Below are positions 27,468-36,137 of a stretch of DNA of 64,000 bases, piece after piece. Under the pieces are notes generated by a model. It had not been told where the DNA came from, made no database searches, and saw only the letters and a list, made by a program, of their open reading frames with translations. Source of the DNA: an uncultured Saprospiraceae bacterium (GTDB lineage: Bacteria > Bacteroidota > Bacteroidia > Chitinophagales > Saprospiraceae). Both the position numbers and the translations under genes were made by a program. Numbering within the stretch: the stretch's first letter is position 1; each line of letters begins with the position of its first letter. The stretch spans positions 1 to 64,000 of the forward strand of contig CALLWB010000003.1 of the NCBI GenBank assembly GCA_938016265.1, written 5' to 3'.

Positions 27468-27842
27468 ATGAAAGATCCCAACATACTGGACGACCACCTG
27501 TCTCACAATAAAGAAGCTATCAGAGAAGACGTCATTATCAAAGAGTTTGAACCAGACCTCTATGCCCACATCATGAGTGTGTACAGCTGGGAAAAAGCAG
27601 AATACTACCTAAAAGCATTCGAACAACGAGGAATCAATATTTTATTGGAAGAACGATCTACGCCGAATATTACTCGGATCGACCTAAAAATACCACCAGA
27701 GCAACGAGACCTAGCACTACAGAAACTTGATGACGTAAAGGCAAATGCTCCTGGGTTCAAGTTCGCTGCCGGCAGGTTTGACTTGATGCTGCTTCTTTTC
27801 CTTTTGGTGATTACCTATATCGTTTACTCTTGCTTTTTTTAA
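27468..27842 (+). CDS. DUF2007-type membrane-anchored protein (second of pair)
   Basis: A 124-residue protein with the same layout as the preceding gene: a domain with HIMSVYSWEKAEYYLKAFEQ, GINILLEERST and RIDLKIPPEQRDLALQKLDD, followed by one C-terminal hydrophobic helix (LMLLLFLLVITYIVY). Its ATG follows the previous stop with no gap, so the pair is translated from one message. The two domains are diverged paralogues and may form a heterodimer at the membrane. Biochemical function is unknown. Confidence 0.7.
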   Translation: MKDPNILDDHLSHNKEAIREDVIIKEFEPDLYAHIMSVYSWEKAEYYLKAFEQRGINILLEERSTPNITRIDLKIPPEQRDLALQKLDDVKANAPGFKFAAGRFDLMLLLFLLVITYIVYSCFF

Positions 27843-27947
27843 ACATGTCTTGCCAATCTTGATTAATGTATTGGCAGGCCTCCTTACTGCAAACTACCAG
27901 TAGACTTCTTTCCTTCTTCGAAAGCTGGAGTGACCAACTTTTTTCCC

Positions 27948-27955
27948 TACTTTTG
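27948..27955 (+). promoter_or_regulatory. Bacteroidota -7 element (TACTTTTG) upstream of M20 peptidase gene
   Basis: Exact TAnnTTTG match. It would start transcription near 27962, which is downstream of the first possible start at 27930 and supports ATG 27984 as the real start. Confidence 0.45.
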
Positions 27956-27983
27956 TACTCAAACCAAGAGCGCAACTCATTCA

Positions 27984-29432
27984 ATGAAAAAAATAGGAAA
28001 GTACGGATTTTACGGCCTGTTGATTTTAATCGGAGTATTGATGTACAATACATTAAGTACACGGTCCAAGCAAATCACAGTAGAAAACATCCCAGAAATT
28101 GCAGTGGACAATAATGCTGCAAAACGACTGTCAGCATCCGTCAAAATCGCAACCGTCTCCCATCCGGGAAAGATCGATACCTTCGCCTTTGTACAGCATA
28201 ACAGATTTTTGGATTCGGCCTACGCAGATCTAGACACCTTACTCAATAAGACGTACGTTAATAAATACAGCCGCTACTACAGATGGCACGGCAAAAATGA
28301 CCTTCTTAAACCCATATTGTTAATTGCGCACCTTGATGTGGTGCCCGTAGAGGGGAAAGCCTTAAAAGAATGGAGTGAAGGACCTTACAGTGGGAAAATT
28401 CAAGACAATTTCATCTGGGGAAGAGGGACGATGGATGACAAAGTATCCGCACTAGGTATTTTAGAAGCCGTTCGAGAACTAATAAAAGAAGGGCATTACC
28501 CGGAACGAACAGTCTATATTGCCTTTGGCCATGATGAAGAGATTCTTGGAGCAAACGGAGCCGGGGCAATGGCCAAAATCTTTAAAGAAAAAGGCATCAC
28601 CTTTGATTATGTGCTCGATGAAGGACTGGCTATTGTAGAAAAGGCCCTTCCGGGAATAAATGGGCCTGTCGGCTTGATCGGTCTGGCAGAAAAAGGCTAC
28701 TTGACGCTTAAGTTGACTGCTAGTGGAGCAGGAGGTCACAGCAGCATGCCACCCAAACACACAAATATTGGAATATTAAGCGAAGCCATAAAAAACCTGG
28801 AAGACAACCCACTCCCTTCAGATATTTCCGGTCCAACAAAAGAACTGTTTGAATACGCCGCTCCTGAAATGTCGTTCCCGTTGAAAATGGTGATGTCCAA
28901 TCTATGGTTGTTCGAAGGAATAATCAAAGGGCAACTCTCCAATAAAGGCACCACCAACGCTACGATTAGAACAACAACAGCCGTTACTATGATTGAAAGT
29001 GGCGTCGCTGAAAATGTACTGCCAACAGAAGCCACGGCCACTGTAAATTTTAGAATACGACCTGGAGAATCGGTGGACGATGTCGTTCGATTGGTTCAGG
29101 ATCGAGTAGGGGAGCACATTAAAATAACAAAATTGGAAGGCGGCAGACCGGCAAGTAAAGTATCTAGCTCAGAGGCCTTCGGATTTCAAGTGATACAACG
29201 GACGATTAGGGAAACGTTTCCTGAGGTGATTGTTGTTCCTTCACTGGTGATGGCGGCGACGGACTCCAGGTTTTATGAAGACGTTGCCGAAAATGTCTAT
29301 CGCTTTCTGCCATTACAATTAGCGCCGGAAGATATGGAACGGATTCATGGCATCGATGAGCGAATCGCCATTGATCATTACAATCAAATCATCAGATTTT
29401 ATTACCGCCTGTTAAAAAACAGTACCACCTAA
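27984..29432 (+). CDS. M20 family metallopeptidase (PM20D1/carboxypeptidase-like)
   Basis: A 482-residue zinc hydrolase. The protein begins with a membrane anchor or signal (FYGLLILIGVLMYNTL). Metal and catalytic residues are visible in LIAHLDVVPV, GRGTMDDKVSALG, FGHDEEILG and, in the dimerisation insert, GAGGHSSMPP. The family cleaves N-acyl amino acids or dipeptides; in PM20D1 relatives it also makes N-acyl amino acids. The protein probably works in the periplasm. The start at 27984 is chosen because a -7 box lies after the earlier in-frame ATG. Confidence 0.9.
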   Translation: MKKIGKYGFYGLLILIGVLMYNTLSTRSKQITVENIPEIAVDNNAAKRLSASVKIATVSHPGKIDTFAFVQHNRFLDSAYADLDTLLNKTYVNKYSRYYRWHGKNDLLKPILLIAHLDVVPVEGKALKEWSEGPYSGKIQDNFIWGRGTMDDKVSALGILEAVRELIKEGHYPERTVYIAFGHDEEILGANGAGAMAKIFKEKGITFDYVLDEGLAIVEKALPGINGPVGLIGLAEKGYLTLKLTASGAGGHSSMPPKHTNIGILSEAIKNLEDNPLPSDISGPTKELFEYAAPEMSFPLKMVMSNLWLFEGIIKGQLSNKGTTNATIRTTTAVTMIESGVAENVLPTEATATVNFRIRPGESVDDVVRLVQDRVGEHIKITKLEGGRPASKVSSSEAFGFQVIQRTIRETFPEVIVVPSLVMAATDSRFYEDVAENVYRFLPLQLAPEDMERIHGIDERIAIDHYNQIIRFYYRLLKNSTT

Positions 29433-29529
29433 CACCCAAATGATTGATAAATAACTCCTCACTGTAGTATTATCATTCTTAATGAATTAAATCCAAACCG
29501 CTGTTTTCCCTAATTTGGGTTAATTTTCT

Positions 29530-29537
29530 TACCTTTG
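29530..29537 (+). promoter_or_regulatory. Bacteroidota -7 element (TACCTTTG) upstream of aspS
   Basis: Exact TAnnTTTG match about 96 bases before the aspS ATG; the nearest TTTG upstream (29514-29517) is too close to be a standard -33 element. Confidence 0.4.
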
Positions 29538-29632
29538 ACGAACTTTTTTTAAGGAAAAAACCTTATCAACCTACCAGCACGTTATAACGCTGGAGAATAA
29601 TCAATTATCAACTAGAAAATAGTAAAATTAAA

Positions 29633-31399
29633 ATGTACAGAACACACAATTGCGGCGAATTACGCCTTGAAAATGCTGGCAAAGAGGTAACTCTGTCTGG
29701 CTGGGTGCAGAAAAAAAGAGACTTTGGAGGTATGACATTTATCGACCTTCGAGATCGTTATGGTATCACGCAATTAGTGTTCAATATGGATGATAACGCA
29801 AATCTATGCGAAAATGCACGTAAGCTGGGGCGCGAATTTGTAATTACCGCAAAGGGAAAAGTGCGGGAAAGAAGTAACAAAAACCCAAACATGCCTACAG
29901 GTAATGTCGAAATTGAGATTACTTCCATGAATGTACTCAACAAGTCAGAAACACCGCCATTCACCATCGAAGAAGAAACCGACGGTGGAGAAGACTTGAG
30001 AATGGCCTACCGATACCTCGACTTGAGAAGAGACAGCTTACAGAAAAACATCATCTTCCGAAGTAATTTGGCAATTGAAGCCAGAAAATACTTAGCAGAG
30101 TTAGACTTTATAGAGGTAGAAACTCCTTGCTTGATTAAAAGTACACCAGAAGGCGCAAGAGATTTTGTTGTACCAAGCAGAATGAACAAAGGACAGTTTT
30201 ATGCCTTGCCACAATCTCCCCAAACCTTCAAGCAGTTGTTGATGGTGGCTGGATTTGACAAGTATTTTCAAATCGTCAAATGTTTTAGAGATGAAGACCT
30301 TCGAGCTGACCGTCAACCAGAGTTTACTCAAATTGACTGCGAGATGTCCTTCGTTACACAAGAGCAAATATTAAATACTTTTGAAGGACTGACTAAACAT
30401 TTATTCAAAACAGTTTTGAATATTGAGTTTCAAGATTTTCCTAGAATGTTCTACGATGATGCCATGCGATTGTATGGTAATGATAAGCCCGATTTGCGAT
30501 TCGGTATGGAGTTCGTAGAAATGAACGACGTAGCTAAGGACAAGGGCTTCGTGGTTTTTGACAAGACCGAATTGGTCGTTGGTGTTTGTGCGCCAGGTGC
30601 CGCCTCTTTTACCAGAAAAGAACTGGATAAGTTGGTCAAATGGGTGCAACGCCCTCAAATTGGAGCGAAAGGTCTCGTCTATGTGAAGTGCAATGAAGAT
30701 GGCTCTTTCAAATCTACCGTAGATAAGTTTTTCGATCAGGACATGCTAAAAGCGTGGGCGGAAAAGTTTGACGCTAAGCCGGGGGACTTACTTTTAGTAA
30801 TGGCAGGAGAAACGGATAAGGCAAGAAAACAATTGAGCGAATTGAGATTGCACATGGGCGACTTGCTGGGACTTCGCAAAAAAGAAGACTTCAAACCGCT
30901 ATGGGTAATTGACTTCCCACTCTTAGAATGGGATGAAGAGTCAAACAGATTCCACGCAATGCATCACCCGTTCACTTCCCCTAAAAAAGAAGAAATCGGC
31001 AGAATGCTAAACGGCGACCATGAAACTATGAAATCACTCAAGGCAGACGCCTACGATTTGGTCATCAATGGCAATGAAATCGGAGGAGGATCCATAAGAA
31101 TACACGATAGAGAATTGCAAAGTAAAAACTTCGATCTACTTGGATTTACGAAGGAAGAAGCGCAGGCACAATTCGGTTTTCTGATGGGCGCATTTGAGTA
31201 TGGCGCGCCGCCACACGGGGGAATCGCATTTGGATTTGACCGACTTTGTTCGGTGATGGCCGGTGAAGAAGGCAGAATTCGCGACTTTATCGCCTTCCCC
31301 AAAAACAATCAGGGTAGAGACATTATGATCGACGCACCTTCACCAATCGACCCAGACCAATTGGTCGAATTGTCGCTGGATCTAAATATTCGAGGTTAG
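29633..31399 (+). CDS. aspS: Aspartyl-tRNA synthetase
   Basis: A 588-residue class II synthetase charging tRNA-Asp. The N-terminal OB fold reads tRNA ([15 protein letters not shown]), the catalytic core has [28 protein letters not shown] (motif 2) and [13 protein letters not shown] (motif 3), and the bacterial GAD insertion lies between. The length fits the bacterial type. It leads the aspS-prfA-GT2 group. Confidence 0.97.
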   Translation: MYRTHNCGELRLENAGKEVTLSGWVQKKRDFGGMTFIDLRDRYGITQLVFNMDDNANLCENARKLGREFVITAKGKVRERSNKNPNMPTGNVEIEITSMNVLNKSETPPFTIEEETDGGEDLRMAYRYLDLRRDSLQKNIIFRSNLAIEARKYLAELDFIEVETPCLIKSTPEGARDFVVPSRMNKGQFYALPQSPQTFKQLLMVAGFDKYFQIVKCFRDEDLRADRQPEFTQIDCEMSFVTQEQILNTFEGLTKHLFKTVLNIEFQDFPRMFYDDAMRLYGNDKPDLRFGMEFVEMNDVAKDKGFVVFDKTELVVGVCAPGAASFTRKELDKLVKWVQRPQIGAKGLVYVKCNEDGSFKSTVDKFFDQDMLKAWAEKFDAKPGDLLLVMAGETDKARKQLSELRLHMGDLLGLRKKEDFKPLWVIDFPLLEWDEESNRFHAMHHPFTSPKKEEIGRMLNGDHETMKSLKADAYDLVINGNEIGGGSIRIHDRELQSKNFDLLGFTKEEAQAQFGFLMGAFEYGAPPHGGIAFGFDRLCSVMAGEEGRIRDFIAFPKNNQGRDIMIDAPSPIDPDQLVELSLDLNIRG

Positions 31400-31453
31400 C
31401 TTTTTTAATGATAATTGTAATATTTCCATTAAAGAACTTCCAAAAAGAATAAA

Positions 31454-32536
31454 ATGTTAAATAAACTAGAAGCAATAAAAGAACGGTTTGAATATATTTC
31501 AGGTCAAATGATTGACCCTGAGGTAATCATGGATACTCCCAGGTATACAAAAGTCGGAAAAGAGTACAAAAACCTGAAAATTGTTGTGGATGCTTATGAA
31601 GAATATAAGTCGTTGCTCAGTAATATCGAAACAGCCAAGGAGATGGCTTCCACCGAAACGGACCCCGAGATGCTCGAAATGGCAAAAATGGAATTGGACG
31701 AATTGAATCCTAAGAAGGAAATAATGGAAGAGGAAATTCGACTATTGCTTATCCCGAAAGATCCAGAAGATGAGAAAAACGCCATTATGGAAATTCGCTC
31801 AGGTACTGGAGGCGATGAGGCAAGTATTTTTGCAGGCGATCTTTATAAAATGTACACCTACTATTTTAACGAGAAAAATTTCAAGGTAGAACCCGTAACC
31901 ATCAACGAAGGAACCGTCGGCGGATACAATAAAATCATTCTCGAAATAAGTGGCGATAATGTATACGGTAGCTTGAAATATGAAAGTGGTGCACACCGTG
32001 TACAACGCGTACCAAAAACAGAATCTCAAGGACGAGTGCACACTTCCGCAGCAACCGTTGCCGTAATGCCAGTATTCGAAATGGAAGATGTTGAGATCAA
32101 TAAAGCTGATTTATCGTGGGATACCTTCCGCGCAAGTGGCGCAGGTGGTCAGCACGTAAACAAAACGGAATCTGCCGTTCGGGTGACGCACGCTCCAACA
32201 GGGATCGTCGTCGAGTGTCAGGATGGCCGTTCCCAGCTTAAAAACAGAGACATCGCCTTGCAAAGATTGTACGTGAAAATTCACGATCAAAAAAAGGAAG
32301 CACACGACGATGTCATCGCCAATAGAAGACGCTCTCTAGTAGCTAGTGGTGACCGGTCTGCCAAAGTCCGCACCTACAACTACCCACAAAACAGAATGAC
32401 CGACCACCGTATCAATCTTACCTTATATTCTCTGGGCGATTTGATGACAGGAAAGGAAGGGAAACTACAGGATATCATTGACAAATTGACGATGGAAGAA
32501 AATGCCGAAAAGCTAAAAGAAGGCCTGAACGAATAA
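31454..32536 (+). CDS. prfA: Peptide chain release factor 1
   Basis: A 360-residue class I release factor. The GGQ that triggers peptide release is at 231-233 (GAGGQHVNKTESAVR). The stop-codon reading motif is PKT at 187-189, of the PxT type found in RF1 (UAA/UAG) rather than the SPF type of RF2. The protein is cytoplasmic. It follows aspS by 54 bases. Confidence 0.96.
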   Translation: MLNKLEAIKERFEYISGQMIDPEVIMDTPRYTKVGKEYKNLKIVVDAYEEYKSLLSNIETAKEMASTETDPEMLEMAKMELDELNPKKEIMEEEIRLLLIPKDPEDEKNAIMEIRSGTGGDEASIFAGDLYKMYTYYFNEKNFKVEPVTINEGTVGGYNKIILEISGDNVYGSLKYESGAHRVQRVPKTESQGRVHTSAATVAVMPVFEMEDVEINKADLSWDTFRASGAGGQHVNKTESAVRVTHAPTGIVVECQDGRSQLKNRDIALQRLYVKIHDQKKEAHDDVIANRRRSLVASGDRSAKVRTYNYPQNRMTDHRINLTLYSLGDLMTGKEGKLQDIIDKLTMEENAEKLKEGLNE

Positions 32537-32559
32537 ATTCGCTAAATCAAAAAAACTTC

Positions 32560-33525
32560 ATGGATTTATCTGTCGTCATCCCCGTGTACAATGAAGAGGG
32601 CAACCTCCCCAATCTACACGAACGTCTGCAAAAAGTAGTTCAGGAACTTGGCGTTTCTGTCGAACTAATTTTTGTAAACGACGGGAGCAAGGATCAATCC
32701 ATGGCCATTATCCGCGCACTAAAGGCCAAAGACAACAACGTTCAGTTTATCAACTTCAGTCGAAATTTCGGGCATCAGATAGCCGTTTCTGCTGGGTTAG
32801 CCAAATCCTCTGGAGATGCAGTGGTCATCATTGATTCTGACCTCCAGGATCCACCAGAATTGATCGTGGACCTATACCGAAAACACAAGGAAGGATTTGA
32901 GGTCGTCTATGCAAAACGTCGAAGCCGAAATGGAGAAAGCAACGTCAAACGGTTTATCAGTAGCCTGTTTTATCGTTTGTTGAAGTTGATCACTTCTCAT
33001 CCCATTCCAGTCGACACTGGTGACTTCCGTATTATAGACCGAAAAGTCGTGGATATCTTAAATCAGATGCCTGAGCAAAACAAGTATTTACGTGGGCAGA
33101 TTTCCTGGGTTGGCTTTCGGCAAACGGCAGTGGAGTTTGATCGTGATGAACGAATGTCTGGCACGACAGGGTATACCTATCGGAAAATGATTAGTCTGGC
33201 GCTAGACGGGATTACTGGGTTTTCCAATTTTCCTTTGCGAGCGGTTTCGATTAGCGGGTTTTTGGTATCTGGGGTGGCATTTTTGTTAATGCTGTATGCG
33301 TTATATTCCAAGATAATAAAACAAGAAGTCATCCAGGGATGGACCTCCTTGATGCTTTCTGTCCTGCTACTAGGCGGCATCCAGTTGATCAGTGTTGGTG
33401 TGATTGGGGAATACATCAGCCGAATCAATCATAATGTAAGAGATCGGCCGCTTTACATAATTGAGGAAGATACCTTTGATGAAGTGGCAGTGACTACTAA
33501 TAAAAAAGAAAAGCCTTCCTCGTAA
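32560..33525 (+). CDS. Glycosyltransferase family 2 with two C-terminal helices (GtrB/DPM-like)
   Basis: A 321-residue enzyme with a GT-A catalytic domain (VVIPVYNEEGN, FVNDGSKDQS, SDLQDPPELI with the metal-binding DxD-like site, and MSGTTGYTYRKM). Two hydrophobic helices at about 235-255 and 270-290 anchor it. GtrB/ArnC/DPM-type enzymes move a sugar from a nucleotide to polyprenyl phosphate, giving a lipid-linked donor for periplasmic glycosylation. It lies 23 bases after prfA, and a terminator hairpin overlaps its last codons. Confidence 0.9.
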   Translation: MDLSVVIPVYNEEGNLPNLHERLQKVVQELGVSVELIFVNDGSKDQSMAIIRALKAKDNNVQFINFSRNFGHQIAVSAGLAKSSGDAVVIIDSDLQDPPELIVDLYRKHKEGFEVVYAKRRSRNGESNVKRFISSLFYRLLKLITSHPIPVDTGDFRIIDRKVVDILNQMPEQNKYLRGQISWVGFRQTAVEFDRDERMSGTTGYTYRKMISLALDGITGFSNFPLRAVSISGFLVSGVAFLLMLYALYSKIIKQEVIQGWTSLMLSVLLLGGIQLISVGVIGEYISRINHNVRDRPLYIIEEDTFDEVAVTTNKKEKPSS

Positions 33526-33546
33526 GAAAGACTTTTCTGTTTTATT
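33507..33546 (+). terminator. Intrinsic terminator after the GT2 gene
   Basis: AGAAAAG (33507-33513) pairs with CTTTTCT (33532-33538), with further weak pairing inside the loop, followed by a T-rich stretch. The stem begins inside the last codons of the gene. Confidence 0.55.
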
Positions 33547-33583
33547 TCTCTAGGGGTTTGTTATTACCCTTTGATTTTTAAAA

Positions 33584-34588
33584 TTATAATCCTGCTTTTG
33601 CTGAAATTTCTAACATCCGGTCAATCGGTAGTCTTGCGCGGTCGATGATTGCAGGATCTAGTGTGATTTCTGGCAATTCATACTTCATGCACAGGTATAG
33701 TTTTTCTAGCGTATTCAAGCGCATGTGTGGACATTCATTGCAGGCACATGTGTTTTCTGGTGGTGCGGGGATGAACGTTTTGTTTGGACTCTTTAGCTGC
33801 ATCTGGTGGATAATCCCGGACTCCGTTCCTACGATAAAAGTATCTGCCTCATTTTCCTGGGTATATCTTAGCAAACCACTCGTAGAACCAATGTAATGAG
33901 CAATATCCAGAAGCTTTTCCTCACATTCAGGATGCGCAATAAATTTGGCTTCAGGATGTCGGGCCATCAATTTTACGATTTTCTCCAAGGCGAAGATTTC
34001 GTGCACCATGCAGGCACCATTCCATAAAACCATGTCTCTGCCTGTCTTTTTGATCAGGTAAGCGCCCAGGTTTTTGTCTGGAGCAAATATGATCTCTTTA
34101 TCTTTTGGGACACTGTTTACCACATGCTCAGCATTGGTAGACGTACAAACGATATCGGTCAATGTCTTCAATCCTGCTGTGCAATTGATATAGCTAATGA
34201 CCACATGGTCAGGATGTTTTTCCTTGAATTTTTTGAATAAATGTGGCGGACAAGAATCTGCTAGCGAGCAACCCGCCTTCAAATCTGGAAGCAACACTTT
34301 CTTACTTGGAGAAAGGATTTTTGCCGTTTCTGCCATAAAATGAACGCCCGCAAATACGATAATATCCGCATCTGTGGAGGCTGCTTTTTGAGAAAGTCCA
34401 AGACTATCCCCTATATAATCTGCGACGTCCTGTATTTCAGATTCCTGATAATAGTGGGCGAGCAAAATGGCGTTTTTCTCTTTTTTGAGTTTTTCAATTT
34501 CCTCGAATAAATCAAGGGTTGGGTCGATTTCCATGTCTAGAAATCCACGTTTGTCAAGTGATTTTGTAGCTGTTGCTAATTCTTGCAT
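33584..34588 (-). CDS. nadA: Quinolinate synthase A
   Basis: A 334-residue 4Fe-4S enzyme that condenses iminoaspartate with dihydroxyacetone phosphate in NAD synthesis. The three cluster-cysteine regions are present: [21 protein letters not shown] and [11 protein letters not shown]. The typical [20 protein letters not shown] stretch opens the first of the three repeated domains. nadB and nadC are not nearby. Confidence 0.95.
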   Translation of the reverse strand: MQELATATKSLDKRGFLDMEIDPTLDLFEEIEKLKKEKNAILLAHYYQESEIQDVADYIGDSLGLSQKAASTDADIIVFAGVHFMAETAKILSPSKKVLLPDLKAGCSLADSCPPHLFKKFKEKHPDHVVISYINCTAGLKTLTDIVCTSTNAEHVVNSVPKDKEIIFAPDKNLGAYLIKKTGRDMVLWNGACMVHEIFALEKIVKLMARHPEAKFIAHPECEEKLLDIAHYIGSTSGLLRYTQENEADTFIVGTESGIIHQMQLKSPNKTFIPAPPENTCACNECPHMRLNTLEKLYLCMKYELPEITLDPAIIDRARLPIDRMLEISAKAGL

Positions 34589-34733
34589 GGTATTGTTAGT
34601 AGTTTACTGATTAATTTTGTTGGAAGATACTAGTTTTTTGATCATGTATCAAGAACTTTGTTTTCTTTTTAAACTAAGTAGATTCCATTTGGTTCATTTA
34701 GTACTAAAATTATACCAGTTCTTATACGAATGA

Positions 34734-34766
34734 TTTGACATCTTGTTTTGAAAAGTCCTATCTTTA
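34734..34766 (+). promoter_or_regulatory. Promoter of the alkyltransferase-like gene (TTTG-N21-TATCTTTA)
   Basis: TTTG at 34734-34737 and TATCTTTA at 34759-34766 match the -33/-7 arrangement of Bacteroidota promoters with one mismatch. The predicted transcript would begin at or within a few bases of the GTG start at 34771, so the message may be leaderless. Confidence 0.45.
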
Positions 34767-34770
34767 AACC

Positions 34771-35106
34771 GTGGAAAAGAAAAACTATCACGAGCAAGTC
34801 TATGAAGTTACTCAAATGATCCCAGAAGGTCGAGTAAGTACCTATGGCATTATTGCAGATTATTTGGCGCTTGGCTCTGCGCGGATGGTGGGTTGGGCAC
34901 TGAACAAAAGCTTCAGCTCAGAAAACCAGATCCCAGCACACAGAGTCGTCAATCGAAAAGGGGAACTGTCAGGCAGGGTGCACTTTTCTACTCCAACACT
35001 AATGCAGGAATTGCTAGAAGCAGAAGGGATCACTATCGTAAATGACAAAATTGTCGGTCTGGAATCTGTCCTTTGGAAACCATGGGAAGACGAGGAGGAA
35101 GATTAA
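34771..35106 (+). CDS. Alkyltransferase-like protein (ATL), Cys-to-Ala variant
   Basis: A 111-residue protein of the MGMT DNA-binding domain family. The fold is complete: Tyr25 in VSTYGIIADY, the Arg finger in SARMVGWAL, and the active-site loop. That loop reads PAHRV (55-59) where repair enzymes have PCHRV, so the alkyl-accepting Cys is Ala56 and no direct repair is possible. ATL proteins bind O6-alkylguanine and pass the lesion to nucleotide excision repair; uvrB lies 3.1 kb downstream. The start is GTG, required to keep the first conserved helix. Confidence 0.9.
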   Translation: MEKKNYHEQVYEVTQMIPEGRVSTYGIIADYLALGSARMVGWALNKSFSSENQIPAHRVVNRKGELSGRVHFSTPTLMQELLEAEGITIVNDKIVGLESVLWKPWEDEEED

Positions 35107-35116
35107 AAAATTCATC

Positions 35117-35548
35117 ATGAAAAAAATTATCGGAATAGTCGTTTTACTTGGTATCGGACTACTGTCTTTTTATTTCCTTACGGAGAATAATACCGAATTT
35201 TCTTCAGAGCAGTTTGCAGAGGTGCATCCCGACTCCACCTACGCTTGCTTGCTGACAGACGAAAAGTTGTTAAGTCGAATGGAGGAGATTCAACAAAAAA
35301 TAACCAACAAAGCCACTGCCGTCACTGAATTGCCCAACGGCTATAAACTTAGTTTCGACAATGACCCTGAGATGCTTAAAACACTCACCCACTATATTGC
35401 TTTAGAACAAGCCTGTTGCCCCTTTTTCACCTTTCAACTGGATATAAAGGCAAACGGCAAAGGCATCGATATGTCCATAAAGGGCAATCGCCTTGTCAAA
35501 CTATTTGTGAAGTCCAATTTGGAAGGACTAGGCCTCCAGCTTTCCTAG
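35117..35548 (+). CDS. Small exported or membrane-anchored protein with a CCPFF motif
   Basis: A 143-residue protein with an N-terminal hydrophobic helix (IIGIVVLLGIGLLSFYFL). The rest contains LTDEKLLSRMEEIQQKI and, near the C-terminus, ALEQACCPFFTFQLDI. The vicinal cysteines with PF(F) are found in small uncharacterised bacterial proteins whose relatives sit near metal-responsive genes, so thiol or metal binding is conceivable, but I do not know its function. The ATG at 35117 lies 11 bases after the ATL stop, and the frame upstream of it overlaps ATL, so this start is preferred. Confidence 0.6.
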   Translation: MKKIIGIVVLLGIGLLSFYFLTENNTEFSSEQFAEVHPDSTYACLLTDEKLLSRMEEIQQKITNKATAVTELPNGYKLSFDNDPEMLKTLTHYIALEQACCPFFTFQLDIKANGKGIDMSIKGNRLVKLFVKSNLEGLGLQLS

Positions 35549-35643
35549 CAAATCACCAGGTTTTATTAAAATCAGGTAACACATTTTTGTCTCATTTTAC
35601 TTTGAGGTGTATTTACAATTTTTAACACCAAAAAAACAAAACA

Positions 35644-35984
35644 ATGAGAAATGTAAGTTTATCAATCACATTAATTCTGTTGTTGGTGAAATGGTGGTTT
35701 AAATCCAAGTGAGTTTAGCTTTGAATTTAATTCACTAAGTGTGCCCCCTGCAAATACTGGTCTGGTAAATCTTAAATACGAATTAGCAAATGCTCAGAAT
35801 GTAGTAATATGTATTCAGGATGTTAATAGCCGTGTTTTAGACGAAGTAGCTAGCGGATGTCTAGACGCTGGAGTAAACTATGCGTGCTATGATGTTTCCA
35901 ACCTAGAGGCAGGATGGTATATTTATTCTATCCAGCAAGAAGATGGATCAATGATCAATAAAAAATTTTATGATAATTAAATAG
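35644..35984 (+). pseudogene. Deleted remnant of a T9SS-secreted protease gene
   Basis: This is a decayed paralogue of the C10 protease gene that follows. The start (ATGAGAAATGTAA) and the bases before it (TACAATTTTTAAC and CCAAAAAA) match those of the intact gene. After 23 codons there is a stop; the sequence then jumps, in another frame, to a T9SS sorting domain at about 35735-35980 (LVNLKYELANAQN, SNLEAGWYIYSIQQEDGS) nearly identical to that of the neighbour. Everything in between, about 500 codons, is missing. The end is also shifted: one extra T turns the normal KFMIIK ending into KFYDN; without it the frame would stop at 35982-35984. Confidence 0.8.
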
Positions 35985-36005
35985 TAGTTCAGTTTTTGAG
36001 TTTGT

Positions 36006-36063
36006 GTCCGTATTGATGAGTAGGCCTGGAGTAAGTGTCTGTTAATTGATACGGACTTTTTTT
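36006..36063 (+). terminator. Intrinsic terminator after the protease remnant
   Basis: GTCCGTAT (36006-36013) pairs with ATACGGAC (36049-36056), followed by seven T. The same hairpin ends the intact paralogue at 37976-38030, so the terminator was part of the duplicated unit. Confidence 0.75.
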
Positions 36064-36137
36064 ATTCATATCTGTAACAAGTTGTTCGTTTTTGGGATGG
36101 AGGAGGGTACACAATTTTTAACTCCAAAAAACAAAAA

